NCBI RefSeq assembly: GCF_000473325.1
Contig: NZ_AXBI01000001.1
Location: forward strand, 162,357 to 226,356
Direction: 5' to 3'
DNA from: Leisingera caerulea DSM 24564
Lineage (GTDB): Bacteria; Pseudomonadota; Alphaproteobacteria; Rhodobacterales; Rhodobacteraceae
Length of the DNA stretch: 64,000 bases
A program made the translations under genes and the position numbers. Below the pieces are notes generated by a model. It did no database searches, was not told where the DNA came from, and saw nothing but the letters and a program-made list of their open reading frames with translations. The stretch's first letter is position 1, and each line of letters begins with the position of its first letter. Below are positions 8,193 to 16,368 of this stretch, piece after piece.

Positions 8193-9206
8193 TCACTCGA
8201 CATAATCTGCTGATCGGCCGACGGACTTCAGCATAGCCAGCAGCTCGTCGGGAGCGCGGAAGCGACCCGGCTTTAGTGACGGCGGCGCCATCGCAGCGAG
8301 CGCCTCGAGCTTCTCGGTCGGGTCGGCTCGCAGGTAGATTTCCGTGCTTTGGAGGCTGGCGTGACCGAGCCAAAGCGAGACTTTGCGGACATCCCGGGTC
8401 GCCTGCAGCGTGTGCATGGCGCAGGTGTGACGCAGGACATGGGGCGTGACGCGCTTGTCGGAGATGGAGGGCTGCTTTTGCGCCGCGGTAACGACGTGCT
8501 TGGTCAGAATGTACTCGAACCCGGACCGTGTCATCGCACGTCCTTTCGCATTGAGAAAGAGTTCGGCGTCGCCACTCGCCGGGCGGGCCGCCAGCCAAGC
8601 CTTCAGCGCCGCTGCAGTTTCCTTCCAGAGGGGCAGCACACGTTCGCGGCGTCCTTTGCCCATGACGTGGATGCTGGCGGCCGCCTGACGGTCAATCTGG
8701 TCGGTGCGGAGACTGACGAGTTCGGATACGCGCAGCCCGGCAGCGAAGGCCAGATGCAGCATCGCCCGATCGCGGAGGCCGGAGACCCGGCACGGGTCCG
8801 GAGCGTCGAGCAGAGCCTGCATCTCTTCGCGGGTGAGATGACTGACGAGGGTCTCGTCAACCTTCTTCATCGGGAGCGCCCGGGTCCGGCGCGCCTGATC
8901 CAGACAAGACGGAAGCCGATACTCGAGGAAGCGGAAGAAGGCTTTGATGGCGGCAAGCCGGGCGTTGCGGGTGCGCGCCGAGTTGCCGCGACCGTCCTCA
9001 ATGTACTCCAGGAAAGCGAGAATGAGTGGAGGATCGAGCTGTTCAATCTGAATGCTGGACGGGGTGGTCCGCAACCGAGCCGCCGCGAAGGAAAGCAGCA
9101 GCTGAAAGCTGTAGGCGTAGGCCGCGCAGGTATGCGGGCTCGCCCGCCTCTCGTGCGGCAGGTGCTCGCGCAAGAAAGCGGTGAGATGCGGAGCCAGCGC
9201 GGTCAT
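8193..9206 (-). CDS. RIT tyrosine recombinase, third of trio (RitC-type)
   Basis: 337 residues. An N-terminal SAM-like core-binding domain (about 5-100) is followed by the catalytic domain with the full set of tyrosine recombinase residues: Arg in GLRVSEL, Lys in GKGRRERVLPL, HVLRH, Trp-Leu-Gly-His in WLGHASLQ, and Tyr in STEIYLRADP. The start overlaps the stop of the upstream recombinase by 4 bp, so the trio is translationally coupled. It is predicted to act with its two neighbours in integration or excision of the RIT element. Confidence 0.88.
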   Translation of the reverse strand: MTALAPHLTAFLREHLPHERRASPHTCAAYAYSFQLLLSFAAARLRTTPSSIQIEQLDPPLILAFLEYIEDGRGNSARTRNARLAAIKAFFRFLEYRLPSCLDQARRTRALPMKKVDETLVSHLTREEMQALLDAPDPCRVSGLRDRAMLHLAFAAGLRVSELVSLRTDQIDRQAAASIHVMGKGRRERVLPLWKETAAALKAWLAARPASGDAELFLNAKGRAMTRSGFEYILTKHVVTAAQKQPSISDKRVTPHVLRHTCAMHTLQATRDVRKVSLWLGHASLQSTEIYLRADPTEKLEALAAMAPPSLKPGRFRAPDELLAMLKSVGRSADYVE

Positions 9207-10135
9207 GAGACGGCTCCTTTATGCATGGCCTCGCCAGCCGCAGCGATCTGCCTCATGAGGATTGGTGTCGCCTGCAGGTACCAATAGGTGTCGGTGACGT
9301 GGGCGTGGCCGAGGTAGGTGCTGAGGGCGACGATATGGCGGTCGACAGCATCGCGATTTTGCCCGCACTGTTCCAAGGATCGAACGGCAAAGGTGTGCCG
9401 AAGATCATGAATACAGGGCCCCGGCTGGCCGGGGCCTCCGCGCAGGCCGATCAAGCGCGCGAGCTGGAGAAAAACGGCTATCACGGTACTGTAGGCTGGC
9501 GGCGTGCCTGCTGCGGAAACGAACAGCGCGCTGTTCAAGGTCCCGACCCGGCGGCGCGCCAGCAAATAGCGATCCAAGGCGTCCCATGTCGTTCGATGGA
9601 GTGGCAGCAACCGGCTCTTCTGGAACTTTGTCTGCCGGATGAGCAAGCCATCGGCAATTACGTCATCGAGCCGAAGAGCGAGAGCTTCAGAAATGCGCAT
9701 GCCGGTTGCGGCAAGCAAGCCGAACAGGGTCTCGTACATCTGCGGCCTGATCGAACACGTCGGTTTGAGTGAAGAGGCAGCCTGCATCAGCGCGGCGATC
9801 TCGTCCGCGCTGTAGATATACGGAATCCGTCGCTCCGATGGGCCGTGGCCCAGAGCGTCAGCGGGCGGGATCTCATGACGCCGGTTCTCGGCCGACAGCG
9901 CCAGTGCAAATCGGCGAACTGTCAGCAATCGGTTGCGGCGCTGCCGTGGCGAAGGCGCGAACGCCGCCCATTCAAGCACGCGCGCAGTATGAACATACCG
10001 ATCGCCATGCCCCTCCGCGAAGGCAACGAAACTCTTCAACAGGGTATGCTGTACCCGGAACTTGAACCCCAGCTTATGTTGAAGTTCCGCATGGTGTGCG
10101 AGGTCCTGGCTCAGCATGCTGCACCTCCCGGCCAA
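9203..10135 (-). CDS. RIT tyrosine recombinase, second of trio (RitB-type)
   Basis: 310 residues. The catalytic pattern is complete: GMRISEAL (Arg), TKFQKSRLLPL (Lys), HDLRHTFAV (His-x-x-Arg), YLGHAHV (His), and Tyr in TDTYWYLQA. It overlaps RitA by 25 bp and RitC by 4 bp. It is the shortest member, as usual for the middle gene of RIT trios. Confidence 0.88.
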   Translation of the reverse strand: MAGRCSMLSQDLAHHAELQHKLGFKFRVQHTLLKSFVAFAEGHGDRYVHTARVLEWAAFAPSPRQRRNRLLTVRRFALALSAENRRHEIPPADALGHGPSERRIPYIYSADEIAALMQAASSLKPTCSIRPQMYETLFGLLAATGMRISEALALRLDDVIADGLLIRQTKFQKSRLLPLHRTTWDALDRYLLARRRVGTLNSALFVSAAGTPPAYSTVIAVFLQLARLIGLRGGPGQPGPCIHDLRHTFAVRSLEQCGQNRDAVDRHIVALSTYLGHAHVTDTYWYLQATPILMRQIAAAGEAMHKGAVS

Positions 10136-11355
10136 GGCTGGGCAACCCGAAGCAACATACCGACGTCCACCTTCGCGTAATGGGCGGTCGTGTCGACCGA
10201 CCGATGGCGCAGCACGGTTCCGATCATATCCAAAGTGGCACCGCCCCGAAGCATGCTGGTCGCAGCCGAGTGACGGAGCAAGTTGGTGCCCCGGGACGGG
10301 GCATTATCGATACCCGCCCTCCCAAGCGCATGATTAACGATGCTTGAGACACTTGAGCCTGCTAATGGCCGAAAGGGGGCAACGGTGCGCAGGAAGATCT
10401 GGTCGCAGGCAACTTGGGGACGCACATCACGCAGATAGCCAATGATCGCGTCGCCGGCGTCCTGGGGCAGCGGAAGCCGGATCTCGCGGCGTCCTTTGCC
10501 GCGGACACGCAGGGTTCCCTCTCGCCAGTCGATGTCGTCGAGACGCATGTCCGAAATGTCGCCGGCGCGTAGCCCCAGACGGGCAAGTAACAGCAGCACC
10601 GCGCGGTCGCGGGTTCCCTGCGGCGTCGTGACATCGCAGGATGCAATCATCTGATCAACCTCAGCTGAGGAGATATAGCGTGGCAATGTCGCCTGCCGCC
10701 ATTGCGGAATGATCGGTATGGCCCGATCGAGCCCCGGCCGGCATAAACCTTGGGCAGCCAGGTATTTGAGATACCCCCGCAGTGCCATTGTCATCGTCTT
10801 GAGATTTGACCGCGAACTGCGCTGCGCTTGCTCCATGATCACTTGCCGAATGAGACCGGCATCGTATTGCTCTGGTTCAGGGCCCAAGGCGGGAAGCAAT
10901 CGGACGACCATTCGGCCATGGCGATGGATTATGCGCTCCGAAATACCCCGGTGCCGTCTCAGCCAAGTCTGGAAGGCCAGGATCTGGTCGTCGTGGGCGC
11001 ACTTCACTTCCTCTTTCAATGGCGCCACTAGCCCGCATTCCACGAGGAAATCCACGAACCGCCGCACCCGGTTCACGTATTTGGTGGACAGGCGAGCGGT
11101 ACGTCGGCCACCAGGGCAACGGCATCGATGCCGCGCGAAACGGCCCACGACGCCTTCATCGATCTCATCGACCGCGATCTTGCTGCTCTGCAGCCAGTGT
11201 CCGAAGTGCCGAGCTGAGGCTTCGTAGCCTGACACTGTCAGGCGGCTATGCCCCAGGTTCAACAAGCTGATCGCGAATTCCTCCACGAACGGCCTCAAGG
11301 CGCCAGGGTTCATCAGCTGCACGCAAGCTGGCAATACTTCCATCGACTTTGGCAT
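10111..11355 (-). CDS. RIT tyrosine recombinase, first of trio (RitA-type)
   Basis: 414 residues, first gene of the trio and the largest. The catalytic domain shows Arg in GLRAGD, Lys/Arg-rich RGKGRREIRLPLP, then GTNLLRHSAAT, LRHRSVD and Tyr in TAHYAKVD. At the box-II position where most family members have His-x-x-Arg, this protein has Asn-x-x-Arg. The second histidine motif is RH instead of GH. These substitutions may mark a regulatory or specialised subunit. It lies just inside the right inverted repeat and is probably transcribed from the 117-bp gap. Confidence 0.86.
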   Translation of the reverse strand: MPKSMEVLPACVQLMNPGALRPFVEEFAISLLNLGHSRLTVSGYEASARHFGHWLQSSKIAVDEIDEGVVGRFARHRCRCPGGRRTARLSTKYVNRVRRFVDFLVECGLVAPLKEEVKCAHDDQILAFQTWLRRHRGISERIIHRHGRMVVRLLPALGPEPEQYDAGLIRQVIMEQAQRSSRSNLKTMTMALRGYLKYLAAQGLCRPGLDRAIPIIPQWRQATLPRYISSAEVDQMIASCDVTTPQGTRDRAVLLLLARLGLRAGDISDMRLDDIDWREGTLRVRGKGRREIRLPLPQDAGDAIIGYLRDVRPQVACDQIFLRTVAPFRPLAGSSVSSIVNHALGRAGIDNAPSRGTNLLRHSAATSMLRGGATLDMIGTVLRHRSVDTTAHYAKVDVGMLLRVAQPWPGGAAC

Positions 11356-11472
11356 ATGTGGTCTCCTCTCAACGTCAAAGCAATGCCGAGAGACGACACT
11401 AATTATGCATAGCGAGATAGATGGACGAGCGTTCTAACCTGCAGAAAAAGCGTAAGAAAAATGGCCTCTGCT

Positions 11473-11511
11473 TGCGGACTCCGCATAATCATGCGCTCTG
11501 CATAATTGCGG
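11473..11511. repeat. RIT right inverted repeat (39 bp)
   Basis: Perfect reverse complement of 8115-8153. It is separated from the right target junction (CCGCAA, 11532-11537) by 20 bp, unlike the left repeat, which includes the junction. The insertion is therefore asymmetric. Confidence 0.92.
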
Positions 11512-11537
11512 TTATGAAGAGCTCTTCATAACCGCAA
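11506..11537. repeat. 32-bp perfect palindrome at the RIT right boundary
   Basis: The centre lies between 11521 and 11522 (GAAGAG|CTCTTC), with arms TTGCGGTTATGAAGAG and its complement. The palindrome begins inside the right inverted repeat and ends at the target hexamer, so half belongs to the element and its mirror half abuts IS66 DNA. It could be a recombination or cruciform site. Confidence 0.9.
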
Positions 11538-11829
11538 AGGCCATGACGGTCTGGCAGCGCTCGTGCAGTCAGCGCTGGCGGAAGATCCGTTCACCGGCAC
11601 GGTCTTTGTGTTCCGCGCCAAACGGGCGGACAGGATGAAGATCCTGTTCTGGGACGGCAGCGGACTTGTGATGGCTTACAAGCGGCTGGAGGAAAACAGC
11701 TTCACTTGGCCTGCCATCCGCGACGGGGCGATGACGCTGAACCGTGCCCAATTCGAAGCGCTGTTTGCCGGGCTGGACTGGCGGCGGGTGCGGTCCCTGG
11801 AGGCGCGCCGCCCGGCTGTGGCAGAGTGA
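11532..11829 (+). pseudogene. IS66 TnpB (IS66 Orf2), 3' part; 5' part at 8069-8120
   Basis: The frame reads RKGHDGLAALVQ, FVFRAKRADRMKILFWDG and LNRAQFEALFAGLDWRRVR, the standard IS66 Orf2 sequence (PF05717). The N-terminal piece lies before the RIT element (LVATKPVDFR, 8069-8120) and is itself cut by the IS3 element. TnpB is an accessory protein needed by many IS66 elements. It is inactive here. Confidence 0.85.
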
Positions 11830-11883
11830 CTCGGGCAGCCGAAAGCCTGCGTCCAGAGAGGCAGACCAGGGTATGCTCCGGAC

Positions 11884-12894
11884 ATGTCCAGCACCCCGCC
11901 CATCGACCTTTCTGCCATTCCCGAAGACCAGCGTGACGCTGTTCTGGCAGTACTTCGCGAGCGGGATGCGCTTCGGGAGGCCAATAAACGCCTGGAGCAC
12001 CTCGTTGCCGAGCTGAACCAGGTCGTGCATGGCAAAAGGTCGGAGAAGCTGAGCGAGGACGAGCGGCAGCTGGCCTTCGAGGATCTCGAGACCGCGGTGG
12101 CCGAGGTCGAGACGCAGCAAAACACGCAGACATCCACCGGTCCGGCGCCGCGCAAGCCAGCCCGCCGCAACCGGGGCAATCTGCCCAAGGACCTGCCGCG
12201 TATCGAGAAGGTGATCAAGCCGGACAGCCTGGACTGCCCATGCGGGTGCGGCGAGATGCACCGGATCGGCGAGGATCGCACCGAGCGGCTGGATATTATT
12301 CCCGCGCAGCTCCGTGTCATCGTCACTGTCCGGCCTAAGTATGCCTGCCGCGCCTGCGCCGAGGGCGTCATCCAGGCTCCGGCCCCCGCGCACCTGATTG
12401 AGGGCGGTCTGCCGACCGAGGGCGCCATCGCGCATGTGCTGGTCAGCAAGTTCTCGGACCATCTGCCGTTATACCGGCAGAGCCAGATCCTGGCCCGATC
12501 CGGGATCGACCTGCACCGCAGCACGCTCGCCGATTGGGTGGGGACAGCCGCCTTCCATCTCGGTCCCGTAGTCGACCGGCTGGCCGAGCACCTGAAAGGA
12601 TCGGGCAAGCTGTTCATGGACGAGACCACGGCGCCGGTCCTGGACCCGGGCCGCGGCCGGACAAAGACCGGGTATCTCTGGGCGCTGGCCCGGGACGACA
12701 GGGGATGGAGCGGCGATGACCCGCCCGGCGTGGTCTTCACCTATGCCCCGGGCCGTGCCGGGCAGAACGCGGAACAGATCCTGCAGGGCTTCGATGGCAT
12801 CCTGCAGCTGGACGGCTATACCGGCTACAACCGGCTGACGCGCCCCTCGCGGAAAGGCGGCGCGCCGGTCACCGTCGCGCATTGCTGGGCGCAT
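11884..12894 (+). pseudogene. IS66 transposase TnpC, 5' part
   Basis: The N-terminal coiled coil (LREANKRLEHLVAELNQ), zinc-ribbon CPCGCGEMH and CRACAEGVI, then the DDE domain with the first Asp in KLFMDETTAPVLDPG and the second in LQLDGYTGYNR. The frame breaks after VAHCWAH, where an IS1111-type element enters. The open frame continues with unrelated residues beyond that point. The catalytic Glu lies in the separated 3' part. TnpB ends 54 bp upstream, as expected for IS66. Confidence 0.88.
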
Positions 12895-12908
12895 CTATGG
12901 ATGCCCCC

Positions 12909-13173
12909 GCTCTTGCAAGGTTTTTCTGTTCTCAGTCACGCACCGCGACTGCGGTCATCTATCCGGCCTGTCATGGCGATGCGCCCCGCACCGCCGGCCT
13001 TGATGGTTAATCCGCGAGTCGGGTCCCAATCACGCAGCGCGAGCTCGGAGCTCGATGCGCCCAGCGGGTTCAGCCGACCCCGGTCCGCCCGGTCGTGCCA
13101 TCTCGTTCAGAAAGTCCCTCGCATCTGCGGTGGCTTGCCGACAGCCGTCAGCAATCCTTGTCTTGTCTCATCA
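12909..13173 (-). ncRNA. Candidate seekRNA/bridge RNA region of the IS1111-like element
   Basis: A non-coding 265-bp stretch follows the transposase stop within the element. In IS1111-type elements the guide RNA is encoded between the tnp 3' end and the element end (established for the family). Only position and lack of coding potential support this. I did not derive guide loops. Confidence 0.3.
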
Positions 13174-14196
13174 TCAAGCCGCTTGGCGCATCGGAGTGCC
13201 GTAGACACCGCCAAACTTCATCATCGCCCAGATCACGCGGGCCGTCTTGTTGGCAACGGCGACCGTCGCGACATTGGCAGGGCGTCTGGCTCGTAGTTTG
13301 GCGAGCCAAACCCAGGTCTTGCTGCGCCAACGCATGATCGACCGGCTGCCGTGGATCAGCAGGCGGCGCAAATACCCGTTGCCACGTTTGCTGATCCCGC
13401 CCATGCGCTCTACACCGCCGGTCGAATGCTGCCGGGGAACCAGACCGAGCCAGGCAGCAAAATGTCGGCCCGACTTGAAGTCAGATGGGTCTCGCGTCGC
13501 GGCAACCAATGCCGTCGCAATGACAACCCCTACGCCCGGGATTGTCATGAGCCTGCGGCAGGTCTCGTTCTCACGGGCAAGAAGGACGAGCTCCTTGTCG
13601 ATCGCCTCGAGCTTCTTAGCAACCTGCTCGAGTTGCTCCACCAAATAGAGCAATGCTTGCCGCGCAGCCCCCGGCAAGCGGCCGTCGTTCTCATCACGAA
13701 TGACATCGACCAGGAGCTGCACCCGGTGCGCCCGCTGCGGTCCGACAATACCGAACTCCGTGAGATGACCGCGGATCCCGTTGATCAGCTGGGTCCGCTG
13801 GCGCATGAGCATCTCGCGAACCCTGTGCAGCACCAGGATCTCCTGTTGGTCTTCCTCCTTGATCGGAACGAAGCGCATCGTGGGCCTGGTCATTGCCTCG
13901 CAAATGGCCTCTGCATCCGCCGCATCGTTCTTGTTCGTCTTCACATAGGGCCGGACATATTGCGCGGGCAACAATCTTACCTCATGACCGTGGCGCCGAA
14001 GTGTCCGAGCCCAGTAGTGACTGCCCGGACAGGCTTCCAGGCCGATCTGACAACAGGGCAGTTCTTTGAAGAACGGCTCGACTTCGTCGCGCTTGAGCCT
14101 GCGACGCAAGATCGGCTTGCCTTTCCGGTCGGCCGCGTGAACCTGGAAAATGGACTTGGCGATATCCAGCCCGACAAGGGCGATTGGTTCAGTCAT
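13174..14196 (-). CDS. IS110/IS1111-family transposase
   Basis: 340 residues from the ATG preceded by AGGAG at 8 bp; an upstream in-frame ATG at 14217 is less likely. DEDD domain: LVGLDIAKSIFQVHA, GLEACPGSHYW and KTNKNDAADAEAI. Transposase_20 domain: MTIPGVGVVIATAL and FAAWLGLVPRQHSTGG. It is only distantly similar to the IS110 transposase at 5373-6413. It appears full length and could still be active. Confidence 0.92.
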   Translation of the reverse strand: MTEPIALVGLDIAKSIFQVHAADRKGKPILRRRLKRDEVEPFFKELPCCQIGLEACPGSHYWARTLRRHGHEVRLLPAQYVRPYVKTNKNDAADAEAICEAMTRPTMRFVPIKEEDQQEILVLHRVREMLMRQRTQLINGIRGHLTEFGIVGPQRAHRVQLLVDVIRDENDGRLPGAARQALLYLVEQLEQVAKKLEAIDKELVLLARENETCRRLMTIPGVGVVIATALVAATRDPSDFKSGRHFAAWLGLVPRQHSTGGVERMGGISKRGNGYLRRLLIHGSRSIMRWRSKTWVWLAKLRARRPANVATVAVANKTARVIWAMMKFGGVYGTPMRQAA

Positions 14197-14279
14197 CTTC
14201 AATCTCCTCTCTCGCAATCAGTCCTCTCAACCTGCACCAACGGTTGCCGGTTGGGCGAGAGGGGGCATCCATGCCATCA

Positions 14280-14820
14280 TGCCCGCAGGAAGCTGAAGGA
14301 AGTCTTCGACCGTGACGGCTCGGAGATCGCCGCCGAGGGACTGCGCCGGATTGCGGAGCTCTACCGCATCGAGGGTGAGATCCGCGGCATGGGTCCCGGC
14401 CAGCGGCTCTCGGCCCGGCAGGCCCGCACCGCGCCGCTGGTCGCCGAGTTCGGAGAATGGCTGCAGAGCCAGCGCCGCCGGATCTCCTCAAAGTCACGTC
14501 TCGGAGAGAAGCTGGCCTACATCCACCGGCAGTGGGACGGGCTGCAGACCTTCCTCCACGACGGCCGCGTCGAGATCGACTCCAATGCTGTCGAGAACCT
14601 GATCCGCCCTATCGCCCTGACGAGAAAGAACGCCCTCTTCGCCGGCCATGATGAAGGCGGTTGCGCCTGGGGCCGTATCGCTTCGCTCATCGCCACAGCA
14701 AAGATCAACGGCGCCGAGCCCTTCGCCTACCTCAAGGCCACCCTCGAAGCCATCGCTGCAGGTCACCCTGCCAGCCAGCTCGACGAGCTCCTCCCCTGGA
14801 ATTTCCAGCCGTCAAGTTGA
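14280..14820 (+). pseudogene. IS66 transposase TnpC, 3' part
   Basis: The frame resumes as ARRKLKEVFDRDGSEI directly after the inserted element. It carries the catalytic Glu in SNAVENLIRPIALTRKN and the IS66 C-terminal domain (FAYLKATLEAIAAGHP, then LLPWNF). Together with 11884-12894 it rebuilds a normal TnpC of about 520 residues. Precise loss of the insertion would be required for function. Confidence 0.88.
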
Positions 14821-14849
14821 AAGGCCGGTGCCCTCCAGACGCCGCTTAC

Positions 14850-15332
14850 CTTGCAACCAATCCCAGCCCGGAAGACTTGCTAAGGAAGTTTGACCTGGTC
14901 ACAGAAGGTTCCTTTGGAAAGTCGAAATACTATGTGATCCGAACATGGGGAGGGGAACTGTCTGATTTGCAAAAAATAGCGAAGTTGCTTGGAGGCTATA
15001 TGGTGGCTATCGGTTCTGAAGAAGAAAACCAGTTCGTTTTTAGTCTAACGATGCAGGACGAAGGCCACTGGATTGTCCAAGATGGACAGTATAATGGCCC
15101 GATGATCGGACTAGCACAAGAGGAAGGTGCCGAGGAACCGGACGGTGGCTGGTATTGGCTAAATGGTGAGCCGTTAGTCTACCTAAATTGGAAGCCTGGC
15201 GGACCAGAGAATTATAAGGGAGACCAATCACTAGCGCATTTCAAGACGAATTGGGGACCCGCGCCGTCCCCCCACTGGAATGATATGAGACCAGTTCTCC
15301 ACTCTTTTGTTGTCGAAGTTCCTCAAAGTTGA
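14850..15332 (+). pseudogene. C-type lectin-like domain gene, 5'-truncated by IS66
   Basis: 160 residues remain after the IS66 end. The pattern SKYYVIRTWGGELSDLQKIA, GGYMVAIGSEEENQFV, GGWYWLNGEPLVYLNW, GGPENYKGDQ and HWNDMRP matches the C-type lectin fold (CLECT), including the usual WND motif. In bacteria such domains bind carbohydrate or protein ligands on secreted proteins. Start and signal sequence are missing, and the frame runs backward into the IS66 terminus. GC content is visibly lower than in the flanks, suggesting a different origin. It lies next to a polysaccharide lyase, so a carbohydrate-related locus is possible (inference). Confidence 0.6.
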
Positions 15333-15383
15333 TCGTTTAGTGTTCTCCTGAACTTGAGGTCGGCTTCTTTGGTCACGCCCGGC

Positions 15384-16238
15384 CTAGTCAACGGGCGGTA
15401 GCCCAGCCCTTTCTCGCATTCTAGTATCTACGTCTTCCCTATTTTTTCCTGTCAAAAACTCATCATAATAAACTACCCAGGTGGGAACCGGTCGGTTTCC
15501 ATATTTTTCTTTCCAATATGAGGTATTTCCCACATAGATTCCGCGTCTGTGGTTTGGACCGGGATATCGGCTTCTATCTCTCCTTACCACGATCTGACCG
15601 CTATAGTCGCACTTGAGCTGACCGTTTATCCAAACTCGCACATACCCTGTTTCGTCCGCAGCAAAGTTAGTATTGACGACGATATCAATCCAAGAGCGCT
15701 TAGCCGCCGCCATTCGGAAAATATCTTTACATACATTTCCATGCTTTGCTCCGGCAACAAGGCCACCCGTGGATGCCCGTGACATATCAATTAGTGACAC
15801 AAAGATAGCATCACGACTTCCATGATCAGACTGGACGAATGCAATTAGCGGAAAGTTATCCCCGCCCATCTTCCACTGGCCAAAGAATGGGTACAGTCGA
15901 TCCTTGCCCGGCAAGGAAGGCGCGGAAGACACAAAGAAGCTCCAGCCAAACCATATGTCCTTCCCTATTCTGGCCGTTGTTGCTCTTTTCGATTCTCTGA
16001 TTTCACTCCGCAACCTGTTGTTGCGGCAATCAGAACCAGTACAAAAACCATTCCTCAACTCGTACCGCTCGGAGCGATGGCCCCGGCGTACCGGTTCACC
16101 TGCAACACTGTATCGGAAAGCGTCCTTGAACAACCTCATGTTGGGGTCAAAACCTTTCGGTGGCCTGTCGGCAAAGGCGAGAGAAGTAACAGAAAAAAAG
16201 GCGACAGCAGATATGGTGAAAAAGTTAATGATCCTCAT
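15384..16238 (-). CDS. Secreted polysaccharide lyase (heparin lyase I-like)
   Basis: 284 residues from the ATG preceded by AAAGGTAG; an upstream ATG at 16265 gives an unlikely start. The N-terminus is a Sec signal peptide ending near SLAFA. The mature part has the lyase motifs NRLRSEIRE, WFGWSFFV, FGQWKMGG, the concanavalin-like strands TGYVRVWINGQLKCDYSG and RRGIYVGNTSYW, and a C-terminal VVYYDEFLTG. This fits the Polysacc_lyase (PF14099) family, whose members cleave acidic polysaccharides by beta-elimination in the periplasm or outside the cell. The substrate is unknown. The region is AT-rich relative to its neighbours, consistent with transfer. Confidence 0.75.
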   Translation of the reverse strand: MRIINFFTISAVAFFSVTSLAFADRPPKGFDPNMRLFKDAFRYSVAGEPVRRGHRSERYELRNGFCTGSDCRNNRLRSEIRESKRATTARIGKDIWFGWSFFVSSAPSLPGKDRLYPFFGQWKMGGDNFPLIAFVQSDHGSRDAIFVSLIDMSRASTGGLVAGAKHGNVCKDIFRMAAAKRSWIDIVVNTNFAADETGYVRVWINGQLKCDYSGQIVVRRDRSRYPGPNHRRGIYVGNTSYWKEKYGNRPVPTWVVYYDEFLTGKNREDVDTRMRERAGLPPVD

Positions 16239-16368
16239 TATTTCTACCTTTTCACAACCAAGCATTGCTCTTCATTAGACCATTTTCACGTTGATTAATC
16301 AATAAAGCCTGATGCGAGGAGTGTTTTTGGTTTTTGGAAAGAAGTGAACTGCTCCAGCCTCGATGTGG

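Larger units (their letters stand above)
8115..11537 (-). mobile_element. RIT element (Recombinase In Trio) inserted in IS66 tnpB
   Basis: Three overlapping tyrosine recombinase genes on one strand are bounded by 39-bp perfect inverted repeats (8115-8153 and 11473-11511). This matches the known RIT elements. The hexamer CCGCAA occurs at both outer junctions (8115-8120 and 11532-11537). Deleting one copy plus the insert (3,417 bp) restores the TnpB frame as VDFRKGHDG. The integration product and its crossover core are therefore directly visible. No cargo gene is carried. Confidence 0.88.
12895..14277 (-). mobile_element. IS110-family element, IS1111-like, inserted in IS66 tnpC
   Basis: About 1.38 kb inserted at the conserved CWAH-x-RRK site of TnpC. 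Subterminal inverted repeats are visible: ATGGATGCCCCC at 12897-12908 and its complement at 14261-14272. Short subterminal repeats distinguish the IS1111 subgroup from classic IS110 elements. No target duplication is seen, as expected. tnp is on the minus strand, with about 265 bp of non-coding DNA downstream and only about 65 bp upstream. Confidence 0.82.
8069..14849 (+). mobile_element. IS66-family element, left end lost, split by two later insertions
   Basis: tnpB and tnpC of an IS66 element, in order, with the right terminus ending in the CGCTTAC motif at 14849 (reverse complement GTAAGCG, the usual IS66 end). tnpA and the left end are missing where the IS3 element abuts. tnpB is split by a RIT element (8115-11537) and tnpC by an IS1111-type element (about 12895-14277). 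Removing both insertions restores continuous TnpB and TnpC frames. The element cannot transpose on its own. Confidence 0.85.

Noticed and set aside
13351..14820. 489-codon plus-strand frame through the IS1111-type element into IS66
   Set aside because: The first part is antisense to the transposase. Only its end (14280-14820) is real, as TnpC.
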